From assembly GCF_050876985.1 (NCBI RefSeq), contig NZ_JBPAPP010000001.1: DNA of 64,000 bases; one strand, given 5' to 3'. Every line of letters starts with the position of its first letter. Positions within the stretch are counted from its first letter, which is position 1. Shown one piece after another: positions 50,626 through 59,224 of this stretch. The position numbers and the translations under genes are program-made. The notes beneath the pieces are model-generated. The model had not been told where the DNA came from. It searched no databases and saw only the letters and a program-made list of their open reading frames with translations. The stretch is from Halopseudomonas sp002296055 (GTDB lineage: Bacteria; Pseudomonadota; Gammaproteobacteria; Pseudomonadales; Pseudomonadaceae).

Positions 50626-50665
50626 GACGCAGGGACGCGGCCTGCCGCGTCCGAGGTCAAGCAAA

Positions 50666-51289
50666 TCAGCTCTGGTGTCCGTTGACCAGCAAGCGGAAGG
50701 CGGTGGTGGCGGGGCCTGGCTCGGGTTTACGGCCGCAGATCAGGTCACAGTAGATAGCGCTCTCACCGATGCGCACGATGTACAGCGCCAGGCTCTGTGG
50801 GTCCATCTCGGGCTTGATCTGTCCGGCGGCAATGGCCTCTTCAAACATCTTTTCCCAGGTGCCGATCAGGCGCTCTTGCAGACCAGAGCTGCGCGCGGTC
50901 AGTAGTTGCAGGCCCCACTGCGGCTCGGCCTGTAGAAAATCGTACATGGGCCGTGCGTTGATCAAAGCGATGTTAATGTCTTCATAGATCTGGGTCAGAA
51001 AGTCGATGCCCTTGAGGCCGGGAGTTTGCTCGGCGCGGGCGATGGCGTCGTCGTAGATACGCTTGTACAGCGACCAGAGAATTTCGCCCATCAGCAGATC
51101 TTTGTTGCCTACCCAGCGCATCAGGGTAGCGCGGCCGATGCCCAGCTCCTCGGCCAGTTGCGACAGGTTCAGACGGCGTCCTTCCAGCCACCAGCTGCGG
51201 GCCATGCGAAAGGCCGTGATCGGGGTGGCACGTTCTTCGGATTTACGTTTGGAGAGGGCGAGGGAGAGCGGCGTCTGCTGGCTTGTCAT
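50666..51289 (-). CDS. TetR family regulator (QsdR-type)
   Basis: A 207-residue protein from the ATG at 51289 (GGAAAAGACA upstream; an ATG at 51301 is also possible). N-terminal helix-turn-helix LNLSQLAEELGIGRATLMRW; the C-terminal domain (about 80-200) looks like the QsdR type, which in Rhodococcus controls a quorum-quenching lactonase. The target is unknown; the SDR gene downstream in coordinates is on the same strand but 1 kb away upstream of it in transcription. Confidence 0.78.
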   Translation of the reverse strand: MTSQQTPLSLALSKRKSEERATPITAFRMARSWWLEGRRLNLSQLAEELGIGRATLMRWVGNKDLLMGEILWSLYKRIYDDAIARAEQTPGLKGIDFLTQIYEDINIALINARPMYDFLQAEPQWGLQLLTARSSGLQERLIGTWEKMFEEAIAAGQIKPEMDPQSLALYIVRIGESAIYCDLICGRKPEPGPATTAFRLLVNGHQS

Positions 51290-51531
51290 TGTCTTTTCCA
51301 TAGCGATATAGCGGGGGCGTTGTTGCACCCGCTGCCATGGTAACAACGGTGATACCAAGATTGAAAGTGTCCCGTGCCTGCATCATTGGTAACAGAAGAT
51401 TAAAGCGTGGACGAGGTGTCAGACTTTAGTCGTACGAGACGCACAGACGCGGGCGCAAAAAACGTATCAGCCGTCTCGCGCCGATACGTGTGGTGAGTGG
51501 GCGCCCGGTCCGTGCGTGTTGCCGGGTTGAC

Positions 51532-52293
51532 TCAGCCGCGGCCGATAAAGGGCATCTTGGTGGCCATAATGGTCATGAACTGCACATTACTTTCCAGTGG
51601 TAGCTCTGCCATGTGCAGTACCGCCTGGGCAACGTGTTCGACGTCCATGGTTGGCTCCACGGCAATCTCGCCATTGGCCTGCGGGATGCCGCGCGCCATG
51701 GGGGCGGCCATCTCGGTGGCGGCGTTGCCGATATCAATCTGGCCGCAGGCAATATTGTATTTACGCCCGTCCAGCGAGGTGGCCTTGGTCAGCCCCGTCA
51801 TACCGTGTTTGGAAGCGGTGTAGGGCGCTGAGTTGGGGCGTGGGGCGGTGGCGGAGATCGAGCCATTGTTAATGATGCGCCCGCCCATTGGGGTTTGTTC
51901 ACGCATGATGCGAAACGCTTGCTGGGTACACAGGAAGGCGCCGCTGAGGTTGGTTTCCAGGGTGGCCTGCCAGTGCTCGTAGCTGAGTTCTTCCAGGGGC
52001 AGGGGCGGTGCGCCAGTGCCTGCGTTGTTGAACAGCAGGTCCAGGCGTCCCCAGCGGTTTTTTATGGCGGTAAACACAGCTTCGACCGACGCCGGATCAC
52101 GCACGTTGCCGGCAATAACCAGTGCGTTATCAGCCAGGTTATCCAGGCCCTCAAGGCTGGCCTGCAATTTGTCGGTGTTCCGTCCGGTGAGTGCAACGCG
52201 GTAGCCTGCCTTGAGCAGGGCAATGGCGGTAGCGCGGCCAATGCCAGTGCCGGCGCCGGTCACCAGGGCGACCTTGAGGGGGGAAGCTGTCAT
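51532..52293 (-). CDS. Short-chain dehydrogenase/reductase
   Basis: A 253-residue protein from the ATG at 52293. NAD(P)-binding motif TGAGTGIGRA at about residues 12-21, NNAGTG near 88, and the catalytic Ser...Tyr-x3-Lys seen as SISATAPRPNSAPYTASKHG. Classical SDRs oxidise or reduce alcohols and ketones; the substrate is unknown. Confidence 0.9.
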   Translation of the reverse strand: MTASPLKVALVTGAGTGIGRATAIALLKAGYRVALTGRNTDKLQASLEGLDNLADNALVIAGNVRDPASVEAVFTAIKNRWGRLDLLFNNAGTGAPPLPLEELSYEHWQATLETNLSGAFLCTQQAFRIMREQTPMGGRIINNGSISATAPRPNSAPYTASKHGMTGLTKATSLDGRKYNIACGQIDIGNAATEMAAPMARGIPQANGEIAVEPTMDVEHVAQAVLHMAELPLESNVQFMTIMATKMPFIGRG

Positions 52294-52403
52294 GGGAGGT
52301 CCTCTGTTGTTGTCATGGCTGGCCAGAGGATACACCAGCGTGTGCGCTGCACGCTGTCGCCATCCCGACAGCTTGGCTGCCGGGATAGCTCCCTACGCTG
52401 CGC

Positions 52404-53276
52404 TTAGTTGATGCCCTTGCGGCGCACGTCCCAGTCGCGGTCGCTGCACAGGTCACAGTTGCTGCCGTAGAAGGTGTCCTCGGCGCTGGCGTCGTCCATC
52501 AGGTGATAGCGGAACCAGGCAGTGGACGGGCCACGGTAGTCACCGGCGTTACCCACCGGCTCAAAGTGGCTGGCTCCAGACAACTCACCCCAGAACACCG
52601 GTACGTTGGCGCGGTTGTAGACCGGCAAGGCGTTCAGTGTCGGGCTGGCGATGGTATCGCTGCTGCCGGTCATCAGGAACATCGGGCCGTTCTGGTTGGA
52701 TTGGGAGCTGCTGTTGTGACCCAGGCCGATGGTGTACGGCTGGAAGGGGGCGGTGGCTTTGATGCGGTAGTCCTGGCCGGCCATGATGGTGCCGCCACCG
52801 CCTTGGGAGTGGCCGGCTGCGCCGATACGGCTCAGGTCCAGCTTGTTGGCGTAGGTGCCGGTGCTGCGGTTGTTTTGGGTGGTCAGGTAGTCAACGCAGT
52901 TGAGCATGTCCTGGCCGGTGCCGGCGTTGGAGGTATTGGCGGCGATAACCACAAAACCATGGCTGGCCCAATGTTCGAGAATGCCGCTGTAGGTGCTGGG
53001 CGAGGCAGTGGTGCCGTTGCCCCAGACGATGATCGGGTGCTTGAGACCGTTGCCGCCCAGGGTAGACGGACGGAACACAGTGCAGCTGCTGCCTGCGCTG
53101 CCACTGGTGGTCGAGAAGGAGCCATCGGCGCTGAAGCTGCTGACGCCCGGGAAGCCGGTGCCGGTATTCGGGTTGCTGCCGCCACCGCCACCACCGCCGG
53201 GGTTGGTTGCCAGGGCGATGCTCGACAGCGACATGCCCAGGGTCAGGGCGGCCAGCTTGAACAGGGGTGCTTTCAT
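52404..53276 (-). CDS. Secreted cutinase/polyester hydrolase, P. mendocina type
   Basis: A 290-residue protein. Signal peptide ends near residue 23 (SIALA), followed by a run of seven glycines (27-33). The serine-hydrolase nucleophile is GHSQGG, Ser157. Asp207 in SSDTIA and His237 in SHFEPVG complete the triad. Large parts (WGNGTTASPSTYSGILEHWA; SHGFVV, SNAGTG, GPSTAWFRYHLMDD) closely resemble the Pseudomonas mendocina cutinase that hydrolyses cutin and poly(ethylene terephthalate). A C-terminal pair CDLC may form a disulfide. Natural role: plant or synthetic polyester breakdown. Activity on plastics is inference. Confidence 0.9.
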   Translation of the reverse strand: MKAPLFKLAALTLGMSLSSIALATNPGGGGGGGSNPNTGTGFPGVSSFSADGSFSTTSGSAGSSCTVFRPSTLGGNGLKHPIIVWGNGTTASPSTYSGILEHWASHGFVVIAANTSNAGTGQDMLNCVDYLTTQNNRSTGTYANKLDLSRIGAAGHSQGGGGTIMAGQDYRIKATAPFQPYTIGLGHNSSSQSNQNGPMFLMTGSSDTIASPTLNALPVYNRANVPVFWGELSGASHFEPVGNAGDYRGPSTAWFRYHLMDDASAEDTFYGSNCDLCSDRDWDVRRKGIN

Positions 53277-53526
53277 GACTGTATCCTTTTTCTGTTTGTT
53301 GTCCGGAGTGCATGCAGAGGGATACGCAATCCCACTTGCAAGACAGTCAAGGTAAATGTCTCGCGCTGGCCGTAAAGTCGCCTGTATGGGTTAGTTGCAG
53401 GTGGCTATCTATCTAATGAGGTAGAGGATTGGGCAGCAAGGCGCTGATTTTATGAAGGTTTATTTTATTGAAGCGGGCGTGGGTGTCATGTCGCCTCACC
53501 CGCATGGGTGTAGTTACATCGCCCGT

Positions 53527-54450
53527 TCAGTCGTTGCTGCGGGCGCTCACGCCTTCCAGAGTGGCGAAGGAGGTGTCTTTGGCGGTCAGCAGAAAGTCCT
53601 GCAGGTAGGGCATTTCCATCATGTCGTCACGCACAGCGGCGTACAGGGTGCCGAACAAGCCGTCCGGCCCCAGGCGCCGGGCGCTGACATAGCCCTTGTG
53701 CAGGTACTCGGCCATGGCCCAGTTGGGCAGGCAGCAGACACCACGGCCGGAGGCGACCAGTTGCATCATCATCACGGTCATCTCGGCGGTGCGCACGCCA
53801 GCGGGCTCGATGCCGGCAGGGTCCAGAAACTGCTTGAAGATATCCAGACGCTCACGCTCGACCGGGTAGGTAATCAGGGTTTCGTCTGCCAGGTCAGCCG
53901 GGCGTACATGATGGGCGGTGCTCAGCGGGTGCTGATTGCTGACCGCCAGCAGCGCCTCATAGGTGAACAGTGGCACATAGGTAATGCCCTCGATATCCAG
54001 CGGGTCGGAGGTGACTACCAGGTCCAGATCGCCGCGTGCCAGGGCGGGCAGAGGGGCGAAGAAGAAGCCAGAGGCAAAATCCACTTCGACCTCGGGCCAG
54101 GCGTTACGGAACTGGTCAATGGTTGGCATCAGCCACTGGAAGCAGCTGTGGCATTCAATGGCCATATGCAGGCGCCCGGCCTGGCCGCCAGCCAGCCGCT
54201 GAATGTCGCGCTCGGCCTGACGCACTTGCGGTAGCAGGTTGTCGGCCAGTCGCAATAGGCGCAGCCCGGCGCTGGTGAAGCGCACCGGCTTGGTCTTGCG
54301 AACAAACAAGGTCATGCCGAGCTTCTCTTCCAGGTCCTTGAGCTGGTGGGACAGCGCGGATTGGGTCAGATGCAGGCGCTCGGCCGCCTCAACCAGGCTT
54401 TCGGCGTCGCGCAGAGTGCTGAGGGTGCGCAGGTGGCGGAGTTCAAGCAT
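53527..54450 (-). CDS. metR: MetR, methionine biosynthesis activator
   Basis: A 307-residue LysR regulator: HLRTLSTLRDAESLVEAAER, LTQSALSHQLKDLEEKLGMT, then the substrate domain with FLDPAGIEPAGVRTAEMTVM and SGRGVCCLPNWAMAEYL, typical of MetR. MetR responds to homocysteine and activates methionine synthase genes. It closes the mesX-mesD-flavin reductase unit on the same strand. MetR-box-like sites lie upstream of mesX (57257) and of metR (54498). Confidence 0.92.
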   Translation of the reverse strand: MLELRHLRTLSTLRDAESLVEAAERLHLTQSALSHQLKDLEEKLGMTLFVRKTKPVRFTSAGLRLLRLADNLLPQVRQAERDIQRLAGGQAGRLHMAIECHSCFQWLMPTIDQFRNAWPEVEVDFASGFFFAPLPALARGDLDLVVTSDPLDIEGITYVPLFTYEALLAVSNQHPLSTAHHVRPADLADETLITYPVERERLDIFKQFLDPAGIEPAGVRTAEMTVMMMQLVASGRGVCCLPNWAMAEYLHKGYVSARRLGPDGLFGTLYAAVRDDMMEMPYLQDFLLTAKDTSFATLEGVSARSND

Positions 54451-54497
54451 GACGGAACCTGGAGTATGAGAAAAACCGGACTATAACACGGCAAAGA

Positions 54498-54510
54498 TGA
54501 GCAGGATTCA
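54498..54510. promoter_or_regulatory. Weak MetR-box-like site upstream of metR
   Basis: TGAGCAGGATTCA matches seven of the eight fixed positions of TGAA-N5-TTCA, 48 bases before the metR start. May allow autoregulation. Confidence 0.4.
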
Positions 54511-54534
54511 GGCGCCAGGCCCCTATGCTGCCAC

Positions 54535-55044
54535 TCAGGCCGCGCTGTGTTCCGCCAGACTGCGGTATTGGCCCTTGAAGTACAGCAGTGGCTCGGCGGC
54601 CGGAGCATCTTGCAGGTCGAGCGCTTTTACCTCGCCAATCACTATCAGATGATCACCGGCGGCGTGCTCGGCGTGTATTTCGCAATCAAACCAGTGCAGG
54701 CTGCCGCCAATCACCGGGTTGCCCAGCGGCGATGTTTGCCAGTCTACGCCCTGCCACTTGTCGCCGCCTTGCCGGGCGAACTGGTTCGAGATATGCGCCT
54801 GCTCGCCGGACAATACGTTCACCGCAAAGCGGCCGGCGCGCCGAATTTTCGGATAGCTGTAGGAGTTGGCCATAACGCTGAAAGACACCAGCGGCGGACT
54901 CATTGAGACGCTGTAGAACGACTGGCAGGTGAAGCCAAGCGGCTCGCCATCCACCAGCGAGGTAATCACGGTGATGCCGGAGGCGTAATGCCCTAGGGCT
55001 TCGCGAAAGTTGAGCGGCTCAATAACCGACGTGGGGCGTGTCAT
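54535..55044 (-). CDS. Flavin reductase domain protein
   Basis: A 169-residue protein from the ATG at 55044. The FMN-binding split barrel is seen in FREALGHYASGITVITSLVD, FTCQSFYSVSMSPPLVSFSV and GRFAVNVLSGEQAHISNQFA. Such enzymes supply reduced flavin to oxygenases using NAD(P)H. It sits between mesD and metR on the same strand, so it may feed reduced flavin to the O2-dependent MesD/MesX reaction; that link is inference. Confidence 0.86.
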   Translation of the reverse strand: MTRPTSVIEPLNFREALGHYASGITVITSLVDGEPLGFTCQSFYSVSMSPPLVSFSVMANSYSYPKIRRAGRFAVNVLSGEQAHISNQFARQGGDKWQGVDWQTSPLGNPVIGGSLHWFDCEIHAEHAAGDHLIVIGEVKALDLQDAPAAEPLLYFKGQYRSLAEHSAA

Positions 55045-55126
55045 AGTCAATCCTGTTGCAAGCTGCGGCCGGCGCGTTGCCGGCGTTGGGAGAGGGCGGC
55101 GCCGGGTTTGCGGCGCCGCTGCTTCG

Positions 55127-56155
55127 TCAGGCCAGCAGTTCCCGGCGGACGATCTCGGCACCGGCGGCCAGCGCGTTCAGCTTGCCGCGCGCCACTTCGC
55201 GGGGCAGGGGGGCCATACCGCAGTTGGTGCATGGGTAGAGCTTGTCGGCATCAACAAACTGCAGCGCTTTGCGCAGGGTGTTGGCGACTTCCTCGGGCGT
55301 TTCAATGGTATGGTTAGCCACATCAATGGCACCGACCATGACCTTCTTGCCACGAATCAGCTCGATCAGCTCCATGGGTACGTGGGAGTTGTGACACTCC
55401 AGCGAAACCATGCCGATCTTGGATTGCTGCAGCTTTGGGAAAGCCTCTTCATACTGACGCCACTCGGAGCCGAGGGTTTTCTTCCAGTCGGTGTTGGCCT
55501 TGATGCCGTAGCCGTAGCAGATGTGCACCGCGGTTTCGCATTTAAGGCCTTCGATGGCACGCTCCAGGGTCGCCACGCCCCAGTCGTTTACCTCATCGAA
55601 AAACACGTTAAAGGCCGGCTCATCGAACTGGATGATATCCACGCCCGCGGCTTCCAGCTCTTTGGCTTCCTGGTTGAGAATCTTGGCAAATTCCCAGGCG
55701 AGTTTTTCGCGGCTCTTGTAGTGCGCGTCATACAGGGTGTCGATCATCGTCATCGGACCCGGCAGGGCCCATTTGATCGGCTGATTAGTTTGTTTGCGCA
55801 GAAACTTGGCGTCCTCAACAAAGACCGGCTTTTGCCGTGTCACCGCGCCGACCACTGTGGGCACGCTGGCGTCGTAGCGGTCACGAATACGGACGGTTTC
55901 GCGCTGCTCGAAATCCACCCCGTCGAGGTGCTCGATAAAGGTGGTGACAAAGTGCTGGCGGGTTTGCTCGCCGTCGCTAACGATGTCGATACCGGCTCGC
56001 TGCTGCTCTTGCAGTGATATACGCAGGGCGTCCTGCTTGCCCTCCAGTAGGGCGTCGCCTTCCAGCTTCCAGGGTGACCACAGGGTCTCGGGTTGGGCCA
56101 GCCAAGCCGGTTTTGGCAGGCTGCCTGCGGTCGAGGTGGGGAGTAGCTTTTTCAT
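55127..56155 (-). CDS. mesD: MesD, folate-independent core-MetE methionine synthase
   Basis: A 342-residue protein from the ATG at 56155. It corresponds only to the C-terminal catalytic half of MetE: DIVSDGEQTR, WALPGPMTMIDTLYD, IIQFDEPAF, and zinc ligands in VSLECHNSH and CTNCGMAPL. The folate-binding N-terminal half is absent. This is the MesD family of short methionine synthases, which in Acinetobacter needs oxygen and the DUF1852 protein MesX, here the gene just upstream. It makes methionine from homocysteine without methyl-folate. Strong case from the pair. Confidence 0.9.
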   Translation of the reverse strand: MKKLLPTSTAGSLPKPAWLAQPETLWSPWKLEGDALLEGKQDALRISLQEQQRAGIDIVSDGEQTRQHFVTTFIEHLDGVDFEQRETVRIRDRYDASVPTVVGAVTRQKPVFVEDAKFLRKQTNQPIKWALPGPMTMIDTLYDAHYKSREKLAWEFAKILNQEAKELEAAGVDIIQFDEPAFNVFFDEVNDWGVATLERAIEGLKCETAVHICYGYGIKANTDWKKTLGSEWRQYEEAFPKLQQSKIGMVSLECHNSHVPMELIELIRGKKVMVGAIDVANHTIETPEEVANTLRKALQFVDADKLYPCTNCGMAPLPREVARGKLNALAAGAEIVRRELLA

Positions 56156-56174
56156 GTTTTTGACGGTGTCCGGG

Positions 56175-57158
56175 TTAAAGGGTGTAGCTGGCAGACCACT
56201 GCTCAAGCACGCGCTGATAGGGTTTGATGAACTGCTCTTCGGCAAAGCGGCCCTGCTCGATGGCCAGCTGGCTACGCTCCTGGCGGTCGTAGACAATCTT
56301 GGTCAACGAGTGGTCCTGATTCTTCAGGTTGGGTTGATAGCACTGGCCAGCCGGTGCATTGGCGTTGTAGATCTCGGGCCGATAGATGCGCTGGAAGGTC
56401 TCCATGGTGCTGATGGTGCTGATCAGCTCAAGGCTGGTGTAGTCGTTTAGCAGGTCACCAAAGAAGTAGAAGGCCAGCGGCGCGGCGCTGTTTGGTGGCA
56501 TGAAGTAACGCACCTGCAAGCCCATCTTCTTGAAGTACTGCTCGGTCAGGGAGGACTCGTTGGGCTCGTATTCAACGCCAAGCACCGGGTGGTGGTTTTC
56601 AGTGCGCTGATAGACCTTGGCATCCGATACGCTCAGGCAGATCACCGGCGGTTTGCTGAAATGCTCCCGATAGGTGGGCGACCTGATGAAGTGCTGGAAC
56701 AGCTTGCCGTGCAGATCACCAAAGTTGTCCGGAATGCTGAACGAGGGCTGGCCCTTGTTGTGCTCCAGCAGCAGCACGCTGAAGTCGTAATCACGCACGT
56801 AGGACGAGAAGTTGTTGCCAACGATGCCTTCAATGCGCTGATTGGTCTTGCGGTCAAGAATATGAGTCTTCAGCACTTCAATGGCCGGGAAGCTGGCGCC
56901 GTTGTTGTCGGCCTTGACGGTCAGCTCGACGGATACGATTTCCAGCTCGACAGCGTAGCGGTCACCTTTGGGGTTATCCCACTGGGCCAGTGCGTTGAAG
57001 CGGTTGTTGATCATGGCCAAGGTGTTGCGCAGGTTTTGCTCTCGGCTTTCACCGCGTGCCAGGTTGGCGAAGTTGGTGGTGATACGGGTGTTGTCGGCGG
57101 GGCGGTAGTCCTCGTCGAACGGAATACTCTTGAGCGCAAAGGTAAATTCGGTAGTCAT
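56175..57158 (-). CDS. mesX: MesX, DUF1852 partner of MesD
   Basis: A 327-residue protein matching DUF1852 throughout: FDEDYRPADNTRITTNFANL, RGESREQNLRNTLAMINNRF, SSYVRDYDFSVLLLEHNKG, HPVLGVEYEPNESSLTEQYF, and YTSLELISTISTMETFQRIY. DUF1852 proteins were shown to be needed for MesD activity in Acinetobacter. First gene of the unit, with a perfect MetR box 99 bases upstream of its start. The 20-base gap to mesD supports co-transcription. Confidence 0.92.
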   Translation of the reverse strand: MTTEFTFALKSIPFDEDYRPADNTRITTNFANLARGESREQNLRNTLAMINNRFNALAQWDNPKGDRYAVELEIVSVELTVKADNNGASFPAIEVLKTHILDRKTNQRIEGIVGNNFSSYVRDYDFSVLLLEHNKGQPSFSIPDNFGDLHGKLFQHFIRSPTYREHFSKPPVICLSVSDAKVYQRTENHHPVLGVEYEPNESSLTEQYFKKMGLQVRYFMPPNSAAPLAFYFFGDLLNDYTSLELISTISTMETFQRIYRPEIYNANAPAGQCYQPNLKNQDHSLTKIVYDRQERSQLAIEQGRFAEEQFIKPYQRVLEQWSASYTL

Positions 57159-57256
57159 CGCAATCTGGTGTCCTGGTGTCTGAGGTCAAGCCACTAGCGT
57201 CGCGGTGTGGCCTGGAATGGTGCGTATTGTAGGCAGGGACACCTGTTGAGAAAAAA

Positions 57257-57269
57257 TGAACACTTTTCA
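57257..57269. promoter_or_regulatory. MetR box upstream of mesX
   Basis: TGAACACTTTTCA fits the MetR consensus TGAA-N5-TTCA exactly. It lies in the AT-rich control region of mesX. This ties the mesX-mesD-metR unit to homocysteine-responsive activation. Confidence 0.75.
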
Positions 57270-57422
57270 AAAGAACATTAGGAAAACTCATGTTGCTGGT
57301 TCGCGGATTGGCAGAGCCGTGGCGCGGCCAGCCGTTCTCGCGCGCTGTATAGGCTGACTTGCCACTTCAACCGACCAGCCGCTGCCTGTACAGTACGCCC
57401 GATTATCCAGCGGGAGCGAGAC

Positions 57423-58478
57423 ATGCAGGAATTGTTGCTACATTGCCGTCCGGGCTTTGAAGGGGAGGCGGCTGCCGAGATGCAGGAGCTGGCCGGCGAG
57501 CAGGGTATTGCCGGTTATCCGGTGACCCAGGATGGCAGCGCTCTGGTGCGTTTTGTCTGCCCCGAGCAGGGCGAGGCCGAGCAACTGATGCGGGCCATCG
57601 ATTTTCAGCAGTTGATCTTCACCCGCCAGTGGGCGGTCGGCAGCTGGCTGGAGCTGGACCCGGAAGACCGCGTCAGCCCCATTATCACCGCCTGCGCCCA
57701 GGGCCATATTGCCTCGCTGATGTGGCTGGAAACCGCCGACACCAACGACGGCAAGGCACTGGCCGCGCTGACCAAAAAGCTGAAAGGCCCGCTGGAGCGT
57801 TCGCTCACCAAGACCCGTTTTGTTCGCCCCAACAAACCCGAGCTGCCGCGCCTGCATCTGTGCTTTCAGAGCGGCCAGAAGGTGTTTGTCGGCTGGTCCT
57901 GGGCTGACAACGGCGCGCCCTGGCCGATGGGGATTCCGCGCCTGAAAGTCCCGCGTGAAGCGCCCAGTCGCTCTACCCTGAAGCTGGAAGAAGCTTGGCA
58001 CCACTTTATTCCGCGTGATGACTGGGACAGCCGCCTCAAGGCTGGCATGACCGCGGTGGACCTGGGCGCGGCCCCCGGTGGCTGGACCTGGCAACTGGTC
58101 AACCGCCTGATGAACGTGACTGCAGTGGACAACGGGCCGATGGATCGCCGCCTGATGGACAGCGGACAGGTGGAGCACGTGCAGGGCGACGGCTACATGT
58201 ATCGCCCCAAGCGCACCGTCGACTGGATGGTCTGCGACATCGTGGATAAGCCGGCCCGCAGCAGCGCACTGGCGGCCAAATGGATTGGTCAGCGCTACTG
58301 CCGCGAGCTGATCATCAACTTCAAGCTGCCGATGAAACAGCGCTATCAGGAAGTGATGCAGTGCCTTGGGCACATTCAGGATGCGCTGGATGAAGCGGGC
58401 GTGCGCGCCGAGATCGGCTGCAAGCAGCTGTATACCGACCGTGAAGAAGTGACCTGCCATATTCGCGCGTTACGCTAG
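57423..58478 (+). CDS. rlmM: RlmM, 23S rRNA C2498 2'-O-methyltransferase
   Basis: A 351-residue protein. The N-terminal THUMP-like domain is about 1-180; the SAM-binding motif VDLGAAPGGWTWQLVNRLMN starts near residue 217. The catalytic K-D-K-E set is plausible at TLKLEEAW, MVCDIVDKP, INFKLPMKQ and TDREEV. Modifies the peptidyl transferase region of 23S rRNA. Its stop lies in a three-copy 8-base tandem repeat. Confidence 0.93.
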   Translation: MQELLLHCRPGFEGEAAAEMQELAGEQGIAGYPVTQDGSALVRFVCPEQGEAEQLMRAIDFQQLIFTRQWAVGSWLELDPEDRVSPIITACAQGHIASLMWLETADTNDGKALAALTKKLKGPLERSLTKTRFVRPNKPELPRLHLCFQSGQKVFVGWSWADNGAPWPMGIPRLKVPREAPSRSTLKLEEAWHHFIPRDDWDSRLKAGMTAVDLGAAPGGWTWQLVNRLMNVTAVDNGPMDRRLMDSGQVEHVQGDGYMYRPKRTVDWMVCDIVDKPARSSALAAKWIGQRYCRELIINFKLPMKQRYQEVMQCLGHIQDALDEAGVRAEIGCKQLYTDREEVTCHIRALR

Positions 58479-58498
58479 GCGGCTAGGCGGCTAGGCGG
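58475..58498. repeat. Three tandem CTAGGCGG repeats
   Basis: CTAGGCGG is repeated three times exactly, with a degenerate fourth copy CCAGGCGT, spanning the rlmM stop codon. Typical replication-slippage track. Confidence 0.9.
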
Positions 58499-58574
58499 CC
58501 AGGCGTGGGCTGGCGAGATGCGGCGGCCGAGCGGGGCTCGGCCGTGTTGCGCAGAGGGTCGCTTGGCAGCGAAG

Positions 58575-58859
58575 TTACAGCGGCTCCAACAGGCTGATCT
58601 TTTCTTCTTCCAGCAGAATCGGCGCAAAGCCGCTGATGCTGTCGCGGCGAGCTTCGGAGTCTTCCCAGCGCTGCCAAGAGTGCATGTTCTGCCAGGTAAC
58701 CATGATGATGCGGCGGTTGGGCTGCTCCATATCACGGAAGGATTCGCCTGAAATAAAGCCGGGGGACTGCACGGCCGCAGAGAGCACGCGGCGGGCTACT
58801 TCTTCGTAGGGTTGTTCCAGACCTTCTGCAATCACACGTTCAATCAACACTTTGATCAT
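58575..58859 (-). CDS. Antibiotic biosynthesis monooxygenase-like protein
   Basis: A 94-residue protein with the ABM/dimeric alpha-beta barrel pattern (SPGFISGESFRDMEQPNRRI, MVTWQNMHSWQRWEDSEARR). Members are cofactor-free small oxygenases or heme-binding relatives; many are quinone- or stress-linked with unknown substrates. Name of the family only; no antibiotic role is suggested. Confidence 0.82.
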   Translation of the reverse strand: MIKVLIERVIAEGLEQPYEEVARRVLSAAVQSPGFISGESFRDMEQPNRRIIMVTWQNMHSWQRWEDSEARRDSISGFAPILLEEEKISLLEPL

Positions 58860-58982
58860 CTTGCTTCCTTACCCGGCGGGGTGTTGTGACTCTAACTCCA
58901 GTGTCGGTCGCCGCCGGGCGTCTGGCAAGCCCGGGATGATTGCGGGATAATCGCCAGCTTGTTGATTCAACCGAGCCTTGCC

Positions 58983-59219
58983 ATGACCGATTCCGCCGCT
59001 ACGACCCTGGATACCCGTGGGCTGACCTGCCCGGAGCCGGTCATGATGCTGCACAACGCCGTGCGCGATGTGGCCGCCGGTGAGCTGGTACAGGTGCTGG
59101 CTACCGACCCCTCTACCCAGCGCGATATTCCGCGTTTTTGCAGTTTTCTCGGCCATGAGCTGCTGGAGCAGCACGAGGCCGACGGTATCTTTCATTACCT
59201 GATTCGCAAGGCGGATTAG
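58983..59219 (+). CDS. tusA: TusA-like sulfurtransferase
   Basis: A 78-residue protein from the ATG at 58983. The cysteine motif LDTRGLTCPEPVMMLHNAVR carries the CPxP signature of TusA, which passes persulfide sulfur to the tRNA 2-thiouridine pathway and molybdenum cofactor. GAGCCTTGCC precedes the start. Length fits exactly. Confidence 0.92.
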   Translation: MTDSAATTLDTRGLTCPEPVMMLHNAVRDVAAGELVQVLATDPSTQRDIPRFCSFLGHELLEQHEADGIFHYLIRKAD

Positions 59220-59224
59220 GACGT

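Noticed and set aside
55127..56155. A truncated metE pseudogene
   Set aside because: The protein is intact at both ends, keeps all zinc ligands, and pairs with the DUF1852 partner, which marks a MesD rather than a broken MetE.
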